Source: Hyphomicrobiales bacterium
GTDB lineage: Bacteria; Pseudomonadota; Alphaproteobacteria; Rhizobiales; Rhizobiaceae
Direction of reading: 5' to 3'
Assembly: GCA_900465665.1 (NCBI GenBank)
Contig: UBJO01000038.1
Span: 1 to 35,547 of the forward strand
Length of the DNA stretch: 35,547 nt
The notes under the pieces were generated by a model. That model made no database searches. It saw only the letters and a list, made by a program, of their open reading frames with translations, and was not told where the DNA came from. Within the stretch, counting starts at the first letter, position 1. Each line of letters begins with the position of its first letter. The translations under genes were made by a program, and so were the position numbers. Shown one piece after another: positions 24,243-33,278 of the stretch.

Positions 24243-25166
24243 TTATTCCGAAGCCGCATCGGCCATGGCAGGCGCTTCGCCGGCGCCGGCATCGCCTTCA
24301 GCTGCCGCTTCGCCTTCGGCGCGACGCGGACGGCGCGGACGCGGGGCCGCTGCGCGACGGCGCGGCTGGCGGGTCGTTGCCGCACCGCTTTCCTCGTCCA
24401 TCGAAACCTCGGCCGGAATGCCTTCGATCTCCGGCTGCGGGCCGGTACCGTCGATCACCTCAGGCTGGGGCTGAGCTGCCGCTGCAACCGGTGCCGGACG
24501 CTCTTCGCGACGGCGCGGCTGGCGAGCCGGGCGCTCTTCGCGGGGCTGCTCCTCGGCGCGCGGCTGCGGCTGGGGCTGCTCTTCGCTGCGCGGCTGCTCA
24601 TCGCTCTGACGGCGTGGCTGCTCTTCGTCGCGGCGCTGGCGCTGCTCGTTGTTGAAGCGGCGCTCGTCCGAACGGCGGCCCTGCTGCTCGTCATTCTGAC
24701 GGCGCGGCTGCTCATCGTTGTTGCGGCGCTGCTGGTGTTCCTGCTGCTGACGCGGAGGCTGAACGACCACGACGTCGTCATTGTCGCCGCCATCCATCTC
24801 GTCGCCATCGCGCTCACTGCCGTCACGGTCGAATTCGCCGCGGTCGTCGCGCTGGAAGCGTTCCTGCATCTGCGCCTGTGCGGCGGCAATGATGCGGTAG
24901 TAGTGTTCGGCGTGCTGCAGATAGTTTTCAGCCATGACACGGTCGCCGGAGCTCTGCGCGTCGCGACCGAGCTGCGAGTATTTTTCGGCGATGTGCTGCG
25001 CGGTGCCGCGGATCTTCACGTCTGGGCCGGAGCTGTCGTAGGTCCGCGTCAGCGGATTGCCGCCCTTGCGGTTGAAATTGTTGTTATTGTTATTGTTATT
25101 TCCGCCGCCGCCGCCGTTATTGTTGGTACGCCCGCGACCGCGTTTGTTCTGCTGTCCTGGCCTCAT
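24243..25166 (-). CDS. DUF4167-domain protein with long disordered Arg/Gln/Glu-rich tail
   Basis: A 307-residue protein typical of Alphaproteobacteria. It starts with a basic, low-complexity segment (RPGQQNKRGRGR, then Gly and Asn runs), then the conserved DUF4167 core (about 33-105): NPLTRTYDSSGPDVKIRGTAQHIAEKY, LGRDAQSSGDRVMAENYLQHAEHYYRI. The remainder is disordered, with repeated QPRRQ-, RRSDER- and EEQPR-type stretches and an Ala/Glu/Arg end. The RG-rich start and charged tail suggest RNA or ribosome binding, but no function is established to my knowledge. AGGTGA lies 7 nt before the ATG. It follows prmC on the same strand, but 343 nt apart, so it probably has its own promoter. Confidence 0.9.
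   Translation of the reverse strand: MRPGQQNKRGRGRTNNNGGGGGNNNNNNNNFNRKGGNPLTRTYDSSGPDVKIRGTAQHIAEKYSQLGRDAQSSGDRVMAENYLQHAEHYYRIIAAAQAQMQERFQRDDRGEFDRDGSERDGDEMDGGDNDDVVVVQPPRQQQEHQQRRNNDEQPRRQNDEQQGRRSDERRFNNEQRQRRDEEQPRRQSDEQPRSEEQPQPQPRAEEQPREERPARQPRRREERPAPVAAAAQPQPEVIDGTGPQPEIEGIPAEVSMDEESGAATTRQPRRRAAAPRPRRPRRAEGEAAAEGDAGAGEAPAMADAASE
25077..25124 (-). repeat. Trinucleotide repeats coding for Asn and Gly runs
   Basis: Eight Asn codons (25077-25100), then five Gly codons and three more Asn codons near the N-terminus of the DUF4167 protein. The simple ATT/GTT and GCC alternation is prone to slippage in steps of whole codons. Confidence 0.75.
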
Positions 25167-25509
25167 CGATCGTTCACCTGAATTCTCTGTTTGTGTGGAG
25201 TGATGGCACCGTCAACCGTGGTCGTTCGTCCGACTCAGGGTATTCGTGCCGCAAGCATAATGCGCCTTTGCGCCAACCTGCCGCTTGTTCTCAAGTCAGT
25301 TTGACTGATTCACGCATTGGGTCGTCTTCAACCTTTGAAACTCTCGTTTAAGAGAGTGGACCCCCGAGGCCGAGCTAGCTTCGAACGAACAATCGTTCTG
25401 ACCTATCTCTCCAATACGTGGGGGCAACCTATATTGCTTCCCGTTTAAATCCAAGCCTTTTCTTCGCAATGACACCAATGGACTAGTCTATTCAGCCGCT
25501 TGTTGCCGA
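25167..25509 (-). other. Structured gene-free region upstream of the DUF4167 gene
   Basis: No gene recognised in 343 nt, but unusually many short perfect hairpins: TCAGT-TTG-ACTGA (25296-25308), ACTCTC-N6-GAGAGT (25340-25357) and GAACGA-ACAA-TCGTTC (25383-25398). The last is enclosed by a CCCCC (25361-25365) / GGGGG (25420-25424) pairing. A possible minus-strand promoter, CTTGGA-N16-TATAGG, lies at about 25428-25455. It could be a structured 5' leader or a small RNA gene. Confidence 0.4.
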
Positions 25510-26391
25510 TCAGTTACGGGCGAACACGAGCACACGGTCGTTGTGGCCGTAATCCTTCACCGATTCCAAGCATTTGAAGCCTTCAGCCTCAAAAACTTCG
25601 GTCACTTCCGTTCGCTGATCGTAGCCTATCTCGAGCCCTATAACACCGTCTGGATGCATGAACCTTGCGGCATCCTTGGCAATGGAACGGTAGGCGTCAA
25701 GCCCATCCATGCCGCCATCCAGTGCGGCGGCCGGATCAAATTTTGTCACTTCGGGAGCAAGAGTGTCAACGACACTGGACGCTATATAGGGCGGATTTGA
25801 GACAATAGCGTGAAACTTCCCGTCTATGGCCTGAAACCAGCTGGATTGCACCGCCTTGAAGCGCTGCTGCAGCCCGTTTCTTTCCGCGTTGGATTGCGCC
25901 GTCTTCAGCGCGTCGACGGAGATATCGCTGCCGATGCCCGATGCCTCGGGACATTCCTTGAGCAGCGCGAGGCATATCGCCCCGGTTCCCGTTCCCATAT
26001 CCAGTATATGGAGATCGCCATGCTTACCCGCAAGGTCTCTCATATAAGGAAGCATTGTATCGACGAGGATTTCGGTATCCGGCCTGGGCTCCAGCGTCTC
26101 CGCCGAAAGCGACAAAGGCAGGCCGTAGAACTCCCGCTCGCCCAGAATGCGATGCACCGGCTCATGCGCCAGCCTGCGGGTGATCGCGTCCTCGATGCGC
26201 ACGGCGGCCGCGTTCTCGACGACGTCGCCACCCCGTGTCAGCATCTCGGTCGTCGTGAGCCTGAGCAGCCCCGAAATCAAAACGCGCGCGTCGGCGGCCG
26301 GATCGGCCACGCCGGCCTCGGTGAAGCGTCGCCGCGCCTCTGCCAGAAGCTGGGAAACCGTCGCGCCGACCTGTTTCCCTTGATCGCTCAT
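25510..26391 (-). CDS. prmC: Peptide chain release factor N5-glutamine methyltransferase
   Basis: A 293-residue SAM-dependent methyltransferase (HemK) that methylates the Gln of the GGQ motif in release factors. The N-terminal helical substrate-binding domain (about 1-90) includes [22 protein letters not shown] follows, then SAM motif [10 protein letters not shown] (131-139), and the catalytic NPPY (199-202) that positions the Gln amide. Full length. Its ATG overlaps the prfA TGA by 4 nt (ATGA), coupling the modifier to its substrate, a widely conserved pair. 'HemK' as a heme enzyme is an old misassignment. Confidence 0.96.
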   Translation of the reverse strand: MSDQGKQVGATVSQLLAEARRRFTEAGVADPAADARVLISGLLRLTTTEMLTRGGDVVENAAAVRIEDAITRRLAHEPVHRILGEREFYGLPLSLSAETLEPRPDTEILVDTMLPYMRDLAGKHGDLHILDMGTGTGAICLALLKECPEASGIGSDISVDALKTAQSNAERNGLQQRFKAVQSSWFQAIDGKFHAIVSNPPYIASSVVDTLAPEVTKFDPAAALDGGMDGLDAYRSIAKDAARFMHPDGVIGLEIGYDQRTEVTEVFEAEGFKCLESVKDYGHNDRVLVFARN

Positions 26392-27470
26392 GGCTGCTGC
26401 TCGCCGAGCTGCGACAGCTGGCTCGCCTGGTAGTCGGCCATCAGCGCATCAACGATCTCGTCGATTTCGCCGACCATCATCCGGTCGAGCTTGTAGAGCG
26501 TCAGGTTGATGCGGTGGTCGGTGACGCGGCCCTGCGGGAAATTGTAGGTGCGGATGCGCTCGGAGCGATCACCAGAGCCGACCTGGCTCTTGCGGTCGGC
26601 GGAGCGCTCGCTGTCGGCGCGCTGGCGCTCGGCGTCGTAGAGACGCGACCGCAGAACCTGCATCGCCTTGGCGCGGTTCTGGTGCTGCGACTTTTCGGAG
26701 CTGGTGACGACGATACCCGTCGGCAAGTGGGTGATACGCACGGCCGAGTCGGTCGTGTTGACGTGCTGGCCGCCGGCGCCCGACGAGCGCATCGTGTCGA
26801 TGCGGATATCTTCCGCGCGGATCTCGATGTCGATCTCCTCGGCCTCCGGCAGCACGGCAACGGTCGCCGCCGACGTATGGATACGCCCGCCCGCTTCCGT
26901 CTCCGGCACGCGCTGCACGCGGTGCACGCCGGATTCGAACTTCAGCTTGGCGAACACGCCCTTGCCGGTAATCGTCGCGATGATTTCCTTGAAGCCGCCG
27001 GCTTCACCCTCGCTGGACGAGAGAACCTCGACCTTCCAGCCGTGCGCCGCCGCATAGCGCTCGTACATGCGAAACAGGTCGCCCGCGAATAGCGCGGCCT
27101 CCGAGCCGCCGGTGCCGGCGCGGATTTCGAGGATGGCGCTCTTCTCGTCGGCCGCGTCCTTGGGCAGAAGCAGGATCTGGATTTCCTGCTCCAGCGCCTC
27201 GATCCGCTCCTTGACCTCGGGAAGCTCCATCTCGGCCATATCCCGCATCTCGCGGTCCACCGACTTGTCGTCGAGCAGCGTCTCGAGATCGGCAAGCTCC
27301 GACAGCGCCTTTTCATAGGCGCGGATCTTGGTCACGACGGGCTGCAGCTCGGCATATTCGGAGGCAAGCTTGACGTAGACGTCGGCCGAGGGACCGGCCG
27401 ACATGCGCGCTTCGATCTCGCCGAAGCGGCGTTCCAGCTCGCGCATCTTTTCAACGGGAAGCTTCGCCAC
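26388..27470 (-). CDS. prfA: Peptide chain release factor 1
   Basis: A 360-residue class-I release factor that reads UAA and UAG. The GGQ peptidyl-hydrolysis motif is at 233-235 ([14 protein letters not shown]) and the stop-codon recognition tripeptide PxT is P189-E190-T191 ([13 protein letters not shown]). The start is GTG at 27470, giving VAKLPVEKM, with GGAG 5 nt upstream; the GTG two codons earlier (27476) begins inside the region expected to separate ribosome site and start. It lies 27 nt after ptsP and overlaps prmC by 4 nt, so ptsP-prfA-prmC are probably one transcript. Confidence 0.97.
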   Translation of the reverse strand: MAKLPVEKMRELERRFGEIEARMSAGPSADVYVKLASEYAELQPVVTKIRAYEKALSELADLETLLDDKSVDREMRDMAEMELPEVKERIEALEQEIQILLLPKDAADEKSAILEIRAGTGGSEAALFAGDLFRMYERYAAAHGWKVEVLSSSEGEAGGFKEIIATITGKGVFAKLKFESGVHRVQRVPETEAGGRIHTSAATVAVLPEAEEIDIEIRAEDIRIDTMRSSGAGGQHVNTTDSAVRITHLPTGIVVTSSEKSQHQNRAKAMQVLRSRLYDAERQRADSERSADRKSQVGSGDRSERIRTYNFPQGRVTDHRINLTLYKLDRMMVGEIDEIVDALMADYQASQLSQLGEQQP

Positions 27471-27497
27471 CCTCACTCCAATTCTGTTTGTCTCTGG

Positions 27498-29765
27498 CTA
27501 CAGAGGGATGTTGTGTGTTTCGGCGAAATGGGCAAGCAGTTCGCGCATCGATGTCGGCGTCGTCGTATCGTCGAGCGCCTCGTGCATCGCCTTGGACAGT
27601 GCGCCTACGTCGAGGCCGAGCAGCATCGCCTTGACCGGACCGATAGAGGCCGGCGACATCGACACCGAGCGGAAGCCGATGCCTAAGAGCGCCATGGCCG
27701 AAATCGGCTTGCCCGCCAGTTCGCCGCAGAGCGTCACCGGCGTGTTGTTGCGCTCGCCGGCGCGCACGATATCGCGCAGGATACGCAGGAACGGCTTGTC
27801 CAGCGTATCGAAGCGATCGGAGACCCGCGCATTGCCACGATCGACGGCCATCGAGAACTGGAACAGATCGTTGGAACCGACCGACACGAAATCGACCGCC
27901 GCCATCAGCTCGTCCAGCTGCCAGAGCAGAGCCGGCACTTCCAGCATGGCGCCGAACTGCAGCTTGCGTGGCAGCCCGTGGCCGAAGCGCGACAGGCGCT
28001 GCACTTCCTTCTGCAGCAATTCGCGCACCGCGGTGATTTCCGATACCTCGGTCACCATCGGCACCATCAGCTTCAGTTCCATGCCGGCGGCTGCCTTCAG
28101 CATGGCGCGCAGCTGCGTGCGCAGAAGACCAGGGCGGTCGAGCGACAGGCGGATCGCCCGCCAGCCAAGCGCCGGGTTCTCTTCTTCATGGCCGCGGAAA
28201 TAGGGCACGACCTTGTCGCCGCCGATATCGAGCGTGCGGAAGGTCACCGACCGGCCGGCGGCCTGCTTCAGGACGTTGCGGTAAAACTGCTCCTGCTCTT
28301 CCGCCTTGGGAAGCGTGGAGGCGATCATGAACTGCAGCTCGGTGCGGAAAAGCCCGATGCCCTCGGCGCCCGATTCAGACAGCTGCGGCAAGTCGACCAG
28401 CAGGCCGGCATTCATCTGCAGCGACACGCGCTGCCCGTCCTTGCTCAGCGGCTCGACCGCGCGCAAGGCCCGGAACTGCTCCTGCCGGCGGGCGCGGAAC
28501 CGCACCTTTTCCTCGTAGGAGCGCTGATGCTCCGGCAGCGGCCGCAGATGCACATGGCCGCCGTCGCTGTCGATGATCACGGCGTCGCCATTATCGGCCA
28601 GCGCCACGATACCGGCCGCCTGGCCGATGACGGGAATGCCCATGGCACGCGCCACAATGACGACATGGCTGGTCACGGCGCCCTCTTCGAGCACCAGGCC
28701 GCGCACATTGGCGCGCGGATAATCGAGCAGTTCGGCGGCACCCATGGCGCGCGCAAGAATGATCGCGTCCGCAGGGAAGCCATCGCCCGAGGTGCGGCCG
28801 GTATAGCCGGTGAGCTGCCGCAGCAGTCGGTTCGCCAGATCCTCGAAATCATGCATCCGCTCGCGCAGATAAGGGTCCGTCAGGCGCATCATCCGCGCCT
28901 TGGTGTCGCTCTGCACCTTCTCGACCGCGGCTTCCGCCGTCAGACCGTTGCGGATCGCCTCTTCGAGCTTGCGCACCCATCCCTGGTCGTGCGCGAACAT
29001 GCGGTAGGTCTCAAGCACCTCGCGGTGCTCGCCCTCCATCGAGACGTCGCGCTGCGACAAGAGATCGTCGATCGAGATGCGCAGCGAACCCAGCGCTTCG
29101 GCAAGCCGGCGGATTTCCTTGTCGGCATCGTCGTTGAGCAGATTGGTGACGACGATGCGCGGCTCGTGCAGCACGACATAGCCGAGGCCGATACCTTCAT
29201 TATAGGTGTCGCCGTCGATCGTGACGGAACGGGTGAGATCGAGTTCGAGCCCCGGCTTGGTGAGCTTCTTCAGCTCGCCGGTGGCGATCATCTCGGCCAG
29301 CACCATGGCCGTCGTTTCGAGTGCTTCCAGCTCCTCGTCGCGATAGTTGCGGCTGGCCTTGTTCTGCACGACGAGAACGCCGAGCGAGCGGCCGGCGCGC
29401 AGGATCGGCACGCCAAGGAAGGAGTGATAGATCTCTTCGCCCGTCTCCGGCAGGTAGCGGAAGGCAGGGTGCGACTGCGCGTCGGAGAGATTGAGGGGGG
29501 CGGCCGACGCGGCGATCGTGCCGACGAGGCCCTGCCCCATTTTCAGCTGCGCCAGGTGGACAGCTTCGCGGTTCAGACCTTCGGTTGCATAGAGTTCGAG
29601 AACGCCGTCGGAACGCAGCACGTAGACGGAGCAAACCTCCGCCACCATGTTGCTGGCGATCTGGCGAACGATCCGGTCAAGACGCTCTTGTGGCTCCAGC
29701 GGCTCCGCCATCAACTCGCGCAGCCGCTTGAGCAGCACGCGCGGACCGCCGGAAAGGTCTCTCAT
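27498..29765 (-). CDS. ptsP: Phosphoenolpyruvate-protein phosphotransferase of the nitrogen PTS (EI-Ntr)
   Basis: A 755-residue enzyme that autophosphorylates from PEP and passes phosphate to NPr and EIIA-Ntr, a regulatory rather than sugar-transporting chain linking nitrogen and potassium status. An N-terminal GAF domain (about 25-165), the part known to sense glutamine and 2-oxoglutarate in relatives, is followed by the HPr-binding helical domain and the phosphohistidine domain with His367 in EEGAVTSHVVIVAR. The PEP-binding barrel has GLFRTELQFM, LDIGGDKVVPYF, SVGSNDLFQFSMAVDR and the catalytic Cys680 in TLCGELAGKP. Full length. Its position between lysC and prfA is conserved in Alphaproteobacteria; the gap to lysC is 91 nt. 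Confidence 0.96.
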   Translation of the reverse strand: MRDLSGGPRVLLKRLRELMAEPLEPQERLDRIVRQIASNMVAEVCSVYVLRSDGVLELYATEGLNREAVHLAQLKMGQGLVGTIAASAAPLNLSDAQSHPAFRYLPETGEEIYHSFLGVPILRAGRSLGVLVVQNKASRNYRDEELEALETTAMVLAEMIATGELKKLTKPGLELDLTRSVTIDGDTYNEGIGLGYVVLHEPRIVVTNLLNDDADKEIRRLAEALGSLRISIDDLLSQRDVSMEGEHREVLETYRMFAHDQGWVRKLEEAIRNGLTAEAAVEKVQSDTKARMMRLTDPYLRERMHDFEDLANRLLRQLTGYTGRTSGDGFPADAIILARAMGAAELLDYPRANVRGLVLEEGAVTSHVVIVARAMGIPVIGQAAGIVALADNGDAVIIDSDGGHVHLRPLPEHQRSYEEKVRFRARRQEQFRALRAVEPLSKDGQRVSLQMNAGLLVDLPQLSESGAEGIGLFRTELQFMIASTLPKAEEQEQFYRNVLKQAAGRSVTFRTLDIGGDKVVPYFRGHEEENPALGWRAIRLSLDRPGLLRTQLRAMLKAAAGMELKLMVPMVTEVSEITAVRELLQKEVQRLSRFGHGLPRKLQFGAMLEVPALLWQLDELMAAVDFVSVGSNDLFQFSMAVDRGNARVSDRFDTLDKPFLRILRDIVRAGERNNTPVTLCGELAGKPISAMALLGIGFRSVSMSPASIGPVKAMLLGLDVGALSKAMHEALDDTTTPTSMRELLAHFAETHNIPL

Positions 29766-29856
29766 TGCGTCTCAAGCTCCAAAAACAGAAGGCAAAGTGG
29801 CCCGGCAGATCGCCGCGCCACTAATCAACTTGTACGCGCGGCGGCCCTGCTGGGAA

Positions 29857-31131
29857 TCAATTCTTATCCAGACCGTAGCAGGAATGCAAAGTCCTGACAG
29901 CGAGTTCCGCATAAGGACCATCAATCAGGATGGAAATCTTGATTTCCGAGGTGGTGATCGCCTTGATGTTGATGCCTTTATCGGCAAGTGCCTTGAAAGC
30001 GGTCGCCGCGACGCCGGCGTGGCTGCGCATGCCGATGCCGATGACCGACACCTTCACCAGGCCCGATTCGTTCTGCACGACGTCGTAACCGATCGTATCC
30101 TTGTGCTCGCCGAGCACCTTGATGGCCTTGTCCACGTCGCCCGAAGGCACGGTGAAGGTCATGTCGGTCTTCGAGCCATCTTCCGAGATGTTCTGGACGA
30201 TCATGTCGACATTGATGTGGTTCTCGGCCAGCGGTCCGAAGATCGCGGCGGAGACGCCCGGACGGTCGGCGAGACGGCGAAGCGAGATCTGCGCTTCATC
30301 CTTGGCATAGGCGATGCCGGTGACTACTTCCTGTTCCACGATTTCTTCCTCGTCACAAATCAGCGTTCCGGGCGGATTCAAGAAATCACCCATGCCCGGA
30401 GCATCGGGATCTTCAAAAGACGAGCGCACGAAGGTGCGCACCTTGTGCACCATGGCAAGCTCGACGGAGCGAACCTGCAGCACCTTGGCGCCGAGCGATG
30501 CCATTTCGAGCATTTCCTCGAAGGCGATCTTCTTCAGGCGGCGCGCCTGCGGCACGATGCGCGGATCGGTCGTGTAGACGCCGTCGACGTCGGTATAGAT
30601 GTCGCAGCGGTCAGCCTTGACGGCTGCGGCGATTGCGACCGCCGACGTATCCGAACCACCACGGCCGAGCGTCGCGATGCGGTTATCGGGGCCGAGACCC
30701 TGGAAGCCGGCGACGACGGCCACCTGGCCCTCGCCCATGCGCTTGATCATTTCCGAGCCGTCGATCTCGAGGATACGAGCCGCGCCATGCGCGTTGTCAG
30801 TGCGGATCGGGATCTGCCATCCCTGCCAGGAGCGGGCGTTGACGTCCATGGCCTGCAGCGCGATCGCCAGCAGACCGGATGTCACCTGCTCGCCGGAGGC
30901 GACGATGGCGTCGTATTCGCGGGCATCATAGAAAGGCGAGCTTGCGCCGACGACCTTCGGCGTGTTCTGCACCCAGCCGACCAGCTCGTTTGTCTTGCCC
31001 GACATGGCGGAAACAACGACGGCCACTTCATGACCGGCATCGACCTCGCGTTTGACGTGGCGGGCAACGTTCTTGATACGGTCCAGGTCAGCGACGGATG
31101 TTCCGCCGAACTTCATTACGATGCGTGCCAT
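29857..31131 (-). CDS. lysC: Aspartate kinase
   Basis: A 424-residue monofunctional aspartokinase, the first step toward lysine, threonine, methionine and diaminopimelate. The kinase domain begins MKFGGTSVAD (Lys7 and the nucleotide/aspartate site), then VVSAMSGKTNELV, SGEQVTSGLLA, TLGRGGSDTSAVAIAAA and TDVDGVYTTDPRIVP. Two ACT domains follow from about 265 (ITGIAYAKDEAQISL-like, then VSVIGIGMRSHAGVAATAF), which bind lysine and/or threonine for feedback control. Family length is normal. No homoserine dehydrogenase fusion. The ATG at 31131 has GAGG 3 nt upstream. Which amino acids inhibit it cannot be read from the sequence. Confidence 0.97.
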   Translation of the reverse strand: MARIVMKFGGTSVADLDRIKNVARHVKREVDAGHEVAVVVSAMSGKTNELVGWVQNTPKVVGASSPFYDAREYDAIVASGEQVTSGLLAIALQAMDVNARSWQGWQIPIRTDNAHGAARILEIDGSEMIKRMGEGQVAVVAGFQGLGPDNRIATLGRGGSDTSAVAIAAAVKADRCDIYTDVDGVYTTDPRIVPQARRLKKIAFEEMLEMASLGAKVLQVRSVELAMVHKVRTFVRSSFEDPDAPGMGDFLNPPGTLICDEEEIVEQEVVTGIAYAKDEAQISLRRLADRPGVSAAIFGPLAENHINVDMIVQNISEDGSKTDMTFTVPSGDVDKAIKVLGEHKDTIGYDVVQNESGLVKVSVIGIGMRSHAGVAATAFKALADKGINIKAITTSEIKISILIDGPYAELAVRTLHSCYGLDKN

Positions 31132-31564
31132 AAGCCTCTACCACAGCAAACCGCCGGGAGAGACGAACGCCAGACCCGGCACGACGAAGCCTTGGAAGCC
31201 ACGGGCCGAAGAGCCGGAATTGGGAGGTTCTGGAACCCTTCTAAAGCCCTGCGCCCAAGGGCCCAAGTTGCGGCGTCTCTTAACGAGTTTGTGAGGGGGT
31301 GGCAAGGTGGGGAAAGGAGAATGACGGCCTCAATTGCGCGTGTAATTTGCAGGCCGCGCGAGGCAGCGCCGAACCGCATGTGACATGACTATGACAATCC
31401 CGCGAGGCGCTGGGCCACCAAAGCGCGCTGCCCCGTCGCCGCACATTTTTCGGCGTAAAGATTAGATTCAGCTTTTTTTGGTAATTTCCCGTTAGCAATA
31501 CCCTTTGATGTTCCTGGCGCCACTCGAGTTCGGCGTCCGGCCTGTAATGAGTAACGGGTTCCCA
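31132..31564. other. Divergent control region between lysC and the GH25 gene
   Basis: 433 nt without a supportable gene. It holds the predicted lysC promoter (31277-31305) on the minus strand and an AT-rich stretch around 31450-31500 with a T7 run, which likely contains the GH25 promoter, though no clean -35/-10 pair was found. I saw no lysine riboswitch. Confidence 0.55.
31277..31305 (-). promoter_or_regulatory. Predicted lysC promoter
   Basis: Minus strand: TTGCCA (31305-31300), 17-nt spacer, TAAGAG (31282-31277). It would give an untranslated leader of about 140 nt. Confidence 0.4.
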
Positions 31565-32716
31565 ATGCGTTTTTCGGCTGCGCCAGCAATCTTCCTTGCC
31601 TGTCTGACCCTTGCGGGTTGCACGTCGACGTCCGGCCCCGACGTCTTGGCTTCAGCCGCCCCCTCTCGCGAAACGACAAGCTCGGTGGCCCCGCCTGCAG
31701 CCGTTCCATCAGCACCCGTTCCCTCCGCCGGTATCGCCGCCGGCCAGCAGACCGCTCCGCACCAGGAAGTGCTGGCATGGGCCGGCCCGATCCCGGAATC
31801 GAAGGCCTTCGAGTCCGCCGACCGCGCTGTGGGCGCGCCGCTTCCGGCCGAGCGCCCGATGGCAGCTACGGAGGTCGCGATGATGACGCCGCCGGCCCGC
31901 CCGCCCGTTGTCACGCCCGTTGCCGCCCCGATCATGGCGCGCCCCGAGATACCTGATCTTCCCACCATGGAAGAGGCCACGCAGCAGCGCACGCGCGGCA
32001 AGCTCTATAGCCGCCAGTTCCGCGACGCCAAGCCGATCAACTTTGGCCGCGCCTCGCCGCACAAGCTCGCCGTTCACGGCGTCGACGTCTCTCGCTGGCA
32101 GGGCGATATCGACTGGCCGAGACTGCGCACCCAGGGCGCCAACTTCGCCTATATCAAGGCGACAGACGGCGGCGACCACCTCGATCCGATGTTCCGCACC
32201 AACTGGCGCAAGGCCAAGGAAGCCGGGCTGAAGCGCGGCGCCTATCACTTCTTCTACTGGTGCCGCACCGCCGGCGAACAGGCCGACTGGTTCATCCGCA
32301 ACGTGCCGCGCGATCCCGATGCGCTTCCGCCCGTCATCGACGTCGAATGGAACGGCGAATCCGCCTGCAAGCGTCGCCCCTCGACCGAAAATGTGCTCGA
32401 GAAGATGCAGGTCTTCATGGACAAGCTCGAGCGCTATTACGGCAAGCGTCCCGTGATCTACACGGCGCCCGACTTCTATGCTGACAACCTGCAGGGCGCC
32501 TTCCAGAACTATCCCTTCTGGCTGCGCTCCGTCGCCGCCCACCCGTCCAAGCGCTATCCGGGCCGCAAGTGGCTCTTCTGGCAGTATTCCGGCTCGGGCC
32601 TGTCGCATGGCGTCGAAGGCAGGATCGACCTCAACGTCTTCAACGGCAGCCCGGATCAATGGATGCGCTGGTCCTCGGGACGCCCCAGCGACCGGATGAT
32701 GGCCGCCAACGACTGA
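31565..32716 (+). CDS. Lipoprotein glycoside hydrolase family 25 (lysozyme-like muramidase)
   Basis: A 383-residue lipoprotein. The signal peptide ends in the lipobox LAGC (Cys19), followed by a Pro/Ala-rich linker (about 20-135) that would let the enzyme reach across the periplasm. The GH25 domain (about 168-370) starts with VHGVDVSRWQGDIDW (Asp174) and has FAYIKATDG, GAYHFFYW, the catalytic DxE pair in PVIDVEW (Asp259, Glu261), and WLFWQYSG near the end. It cleaves the MurNAc-GlcNAc bond of peptidoglycan. Upstream in-frame starts (TTG 31505, ATG 31547) would precede the signal peptide; 31565 gives a clean one. GH25 in Gram-negative chromosomes without phage context implies a housekeeping wall-remodelling role. 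Confidence 0.9.
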   Translation: MRFSAAPAIFLACLTLAGCTSTSGPDVLASAAPSRETTSSVAPPAAVPSAPVPSAGIAAGQQTAPHQEVLAWAGPIPESKAFESADRAVGAPLPAERPMAATEVAMMTPPARPPVVTPVAAPIMARPEIPDLPTMEEATQQRTRGKLYSRQFRDAKPINFGRASPHKLAVHGVDVSRWQGDIDWPRLRTQGANFAYIKATDGGDHLDPMFRTNWRKAKEAGLKRGAYHFFYWCRTAGEQADWFIRNVPRDPDALPPVIDVEWNGESACKRRPSTENVLEKMQVFMDKLERYYGKRPVIYTAPDFYADNLQGAFQNYPFWLRSVAAHPSKRYPGRKWLFWQYSGSGLSHGVEGRIDLNVFNGSPDQWMRWSSGRPSDRMMAAND

Positions 32717-32766
32717 CGATCCGACGGCGATCAACCTGCACTGATATCAATTGGGCATAGGCACAA

Positions 32767-32794
32767 CCGTGGCGCGGCACACCCGCTGCCACGG
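32767..32794 (+). terminator. Terminator of the GH25 gene
   Basis: CCGTGGC+GCGG (32767-32777) pairs with CCGC and GCCACGG (32783-32794) with one bulged T and a 5-nt loop; TATTTTG follows a few bases later. It lies 50 nt past the stop. Confidence 0.6.
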
Positions 32795-32895
32795 CGCAAC
32801 TATTTTGTCACACCACTAAAATTCGGGTGTCGCGTATATTTCCAAGCATAGGTAACTGTGATTCTTCTTCAATCGTAAGTATGCGGCGTAGATTG

Positions 32896-32905
32896 ATTCG
32901 CGAAT
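32896..32905. promoter_or_regulatory. Palindrome upstream of the 68-residue gene
   Basis: ATTCGCGAAT, perfect 10-bp palindrome 35 nt before the start codon, preceded by G to make GATTC, a CcrM (GANTC) methylation site. Either an operator or chance. Confidence 0.25.
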
Positions 32906-32940
32906 GTCTTTGATGCTGAATGATTTGGCGGAGATTCCGA

Positions 32941-33147
32941 ATGGGAAATCTTGATATAGAAACCTGGGCACTGGCCCGCGCCCATCACATTGTGTTGAAC
33001 GAGGGACTTAACCTTGCGAAAGCGGCGCAGGACCTGGATCGCAAGCGCTCCAGATCGCTGGTTTACGAACTGCGCAAGGTGATCGCGGCGGCAATACTCG
33101 AAGCCCATGCTGCCTCAAGCAAGAACGACGCGATGCCGCAGGGCTGA
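32941..33147 (+). CDS. 68-residue protein of unknown function
   Basis: A small soluble, mostly helical protein. The start at 32941 (MGNLDIETWALARAHH) has GGAG 7 nt upstream and is preferred over an ATG 21 nt earlier. The chain reads as two or three helices, with an Arg/Lys-rich middle (DLDRKRSRSLVYELRK) and an Ala-rich helix after it. The first half (NEGLNLAKAAQDLDRKRSRSLVYELRK) has the rhythm of a helix-turn-helix or a short nucleic-acid binder, but I recognise no family. It is alone between the GH25 and cyclase genes, with 224 nt upstream containing a terminator. Confidence 0.65.
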   Translation: MGNLDIETWALARAHHIVLNEGLNLAKAAQDLDRKRSRSLVYELRKVIAAAILEAHAASSKNDAMPQG

Positions 33148-33184
33148 CGCCTCGATTGAACCGTCCGAAAGGCGCGGTTGCCTC

Positions 33185-33201
33185 GCCCGCCTGAAACGGG
33201 C
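33185..33201 (+). terminator. Small hairpin after the 68-residue gene
   Basis: GCCCG-CCTGAAA-CGGGC, 5-bp perfect stem, 37 nt past the stop. No T-run follows; weak evidence. Confidence 0.25.
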
Positions 33202-33278
33202 AGCTTGAAACAAAAGCTTCAGCCGGACGCGGCTCAAAACTCAGACATATGCACCGACCTCCTCGATAAAGGCTGGTC

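Noticed and set aside
25296..25478. 60-codon minus-strand frame upstream of DUF4167
   Set aside because: It crosses the hairpin cluster, has no ribosome site and no protein features; a structured RNA explains the region better.
31132..31270. Lysine riboswitch in the lysC leader
   Set aside because: Only short unrelated stems such as GGTTC-CA-GAACC are visible; the conserved lysine aptamer core is absent.
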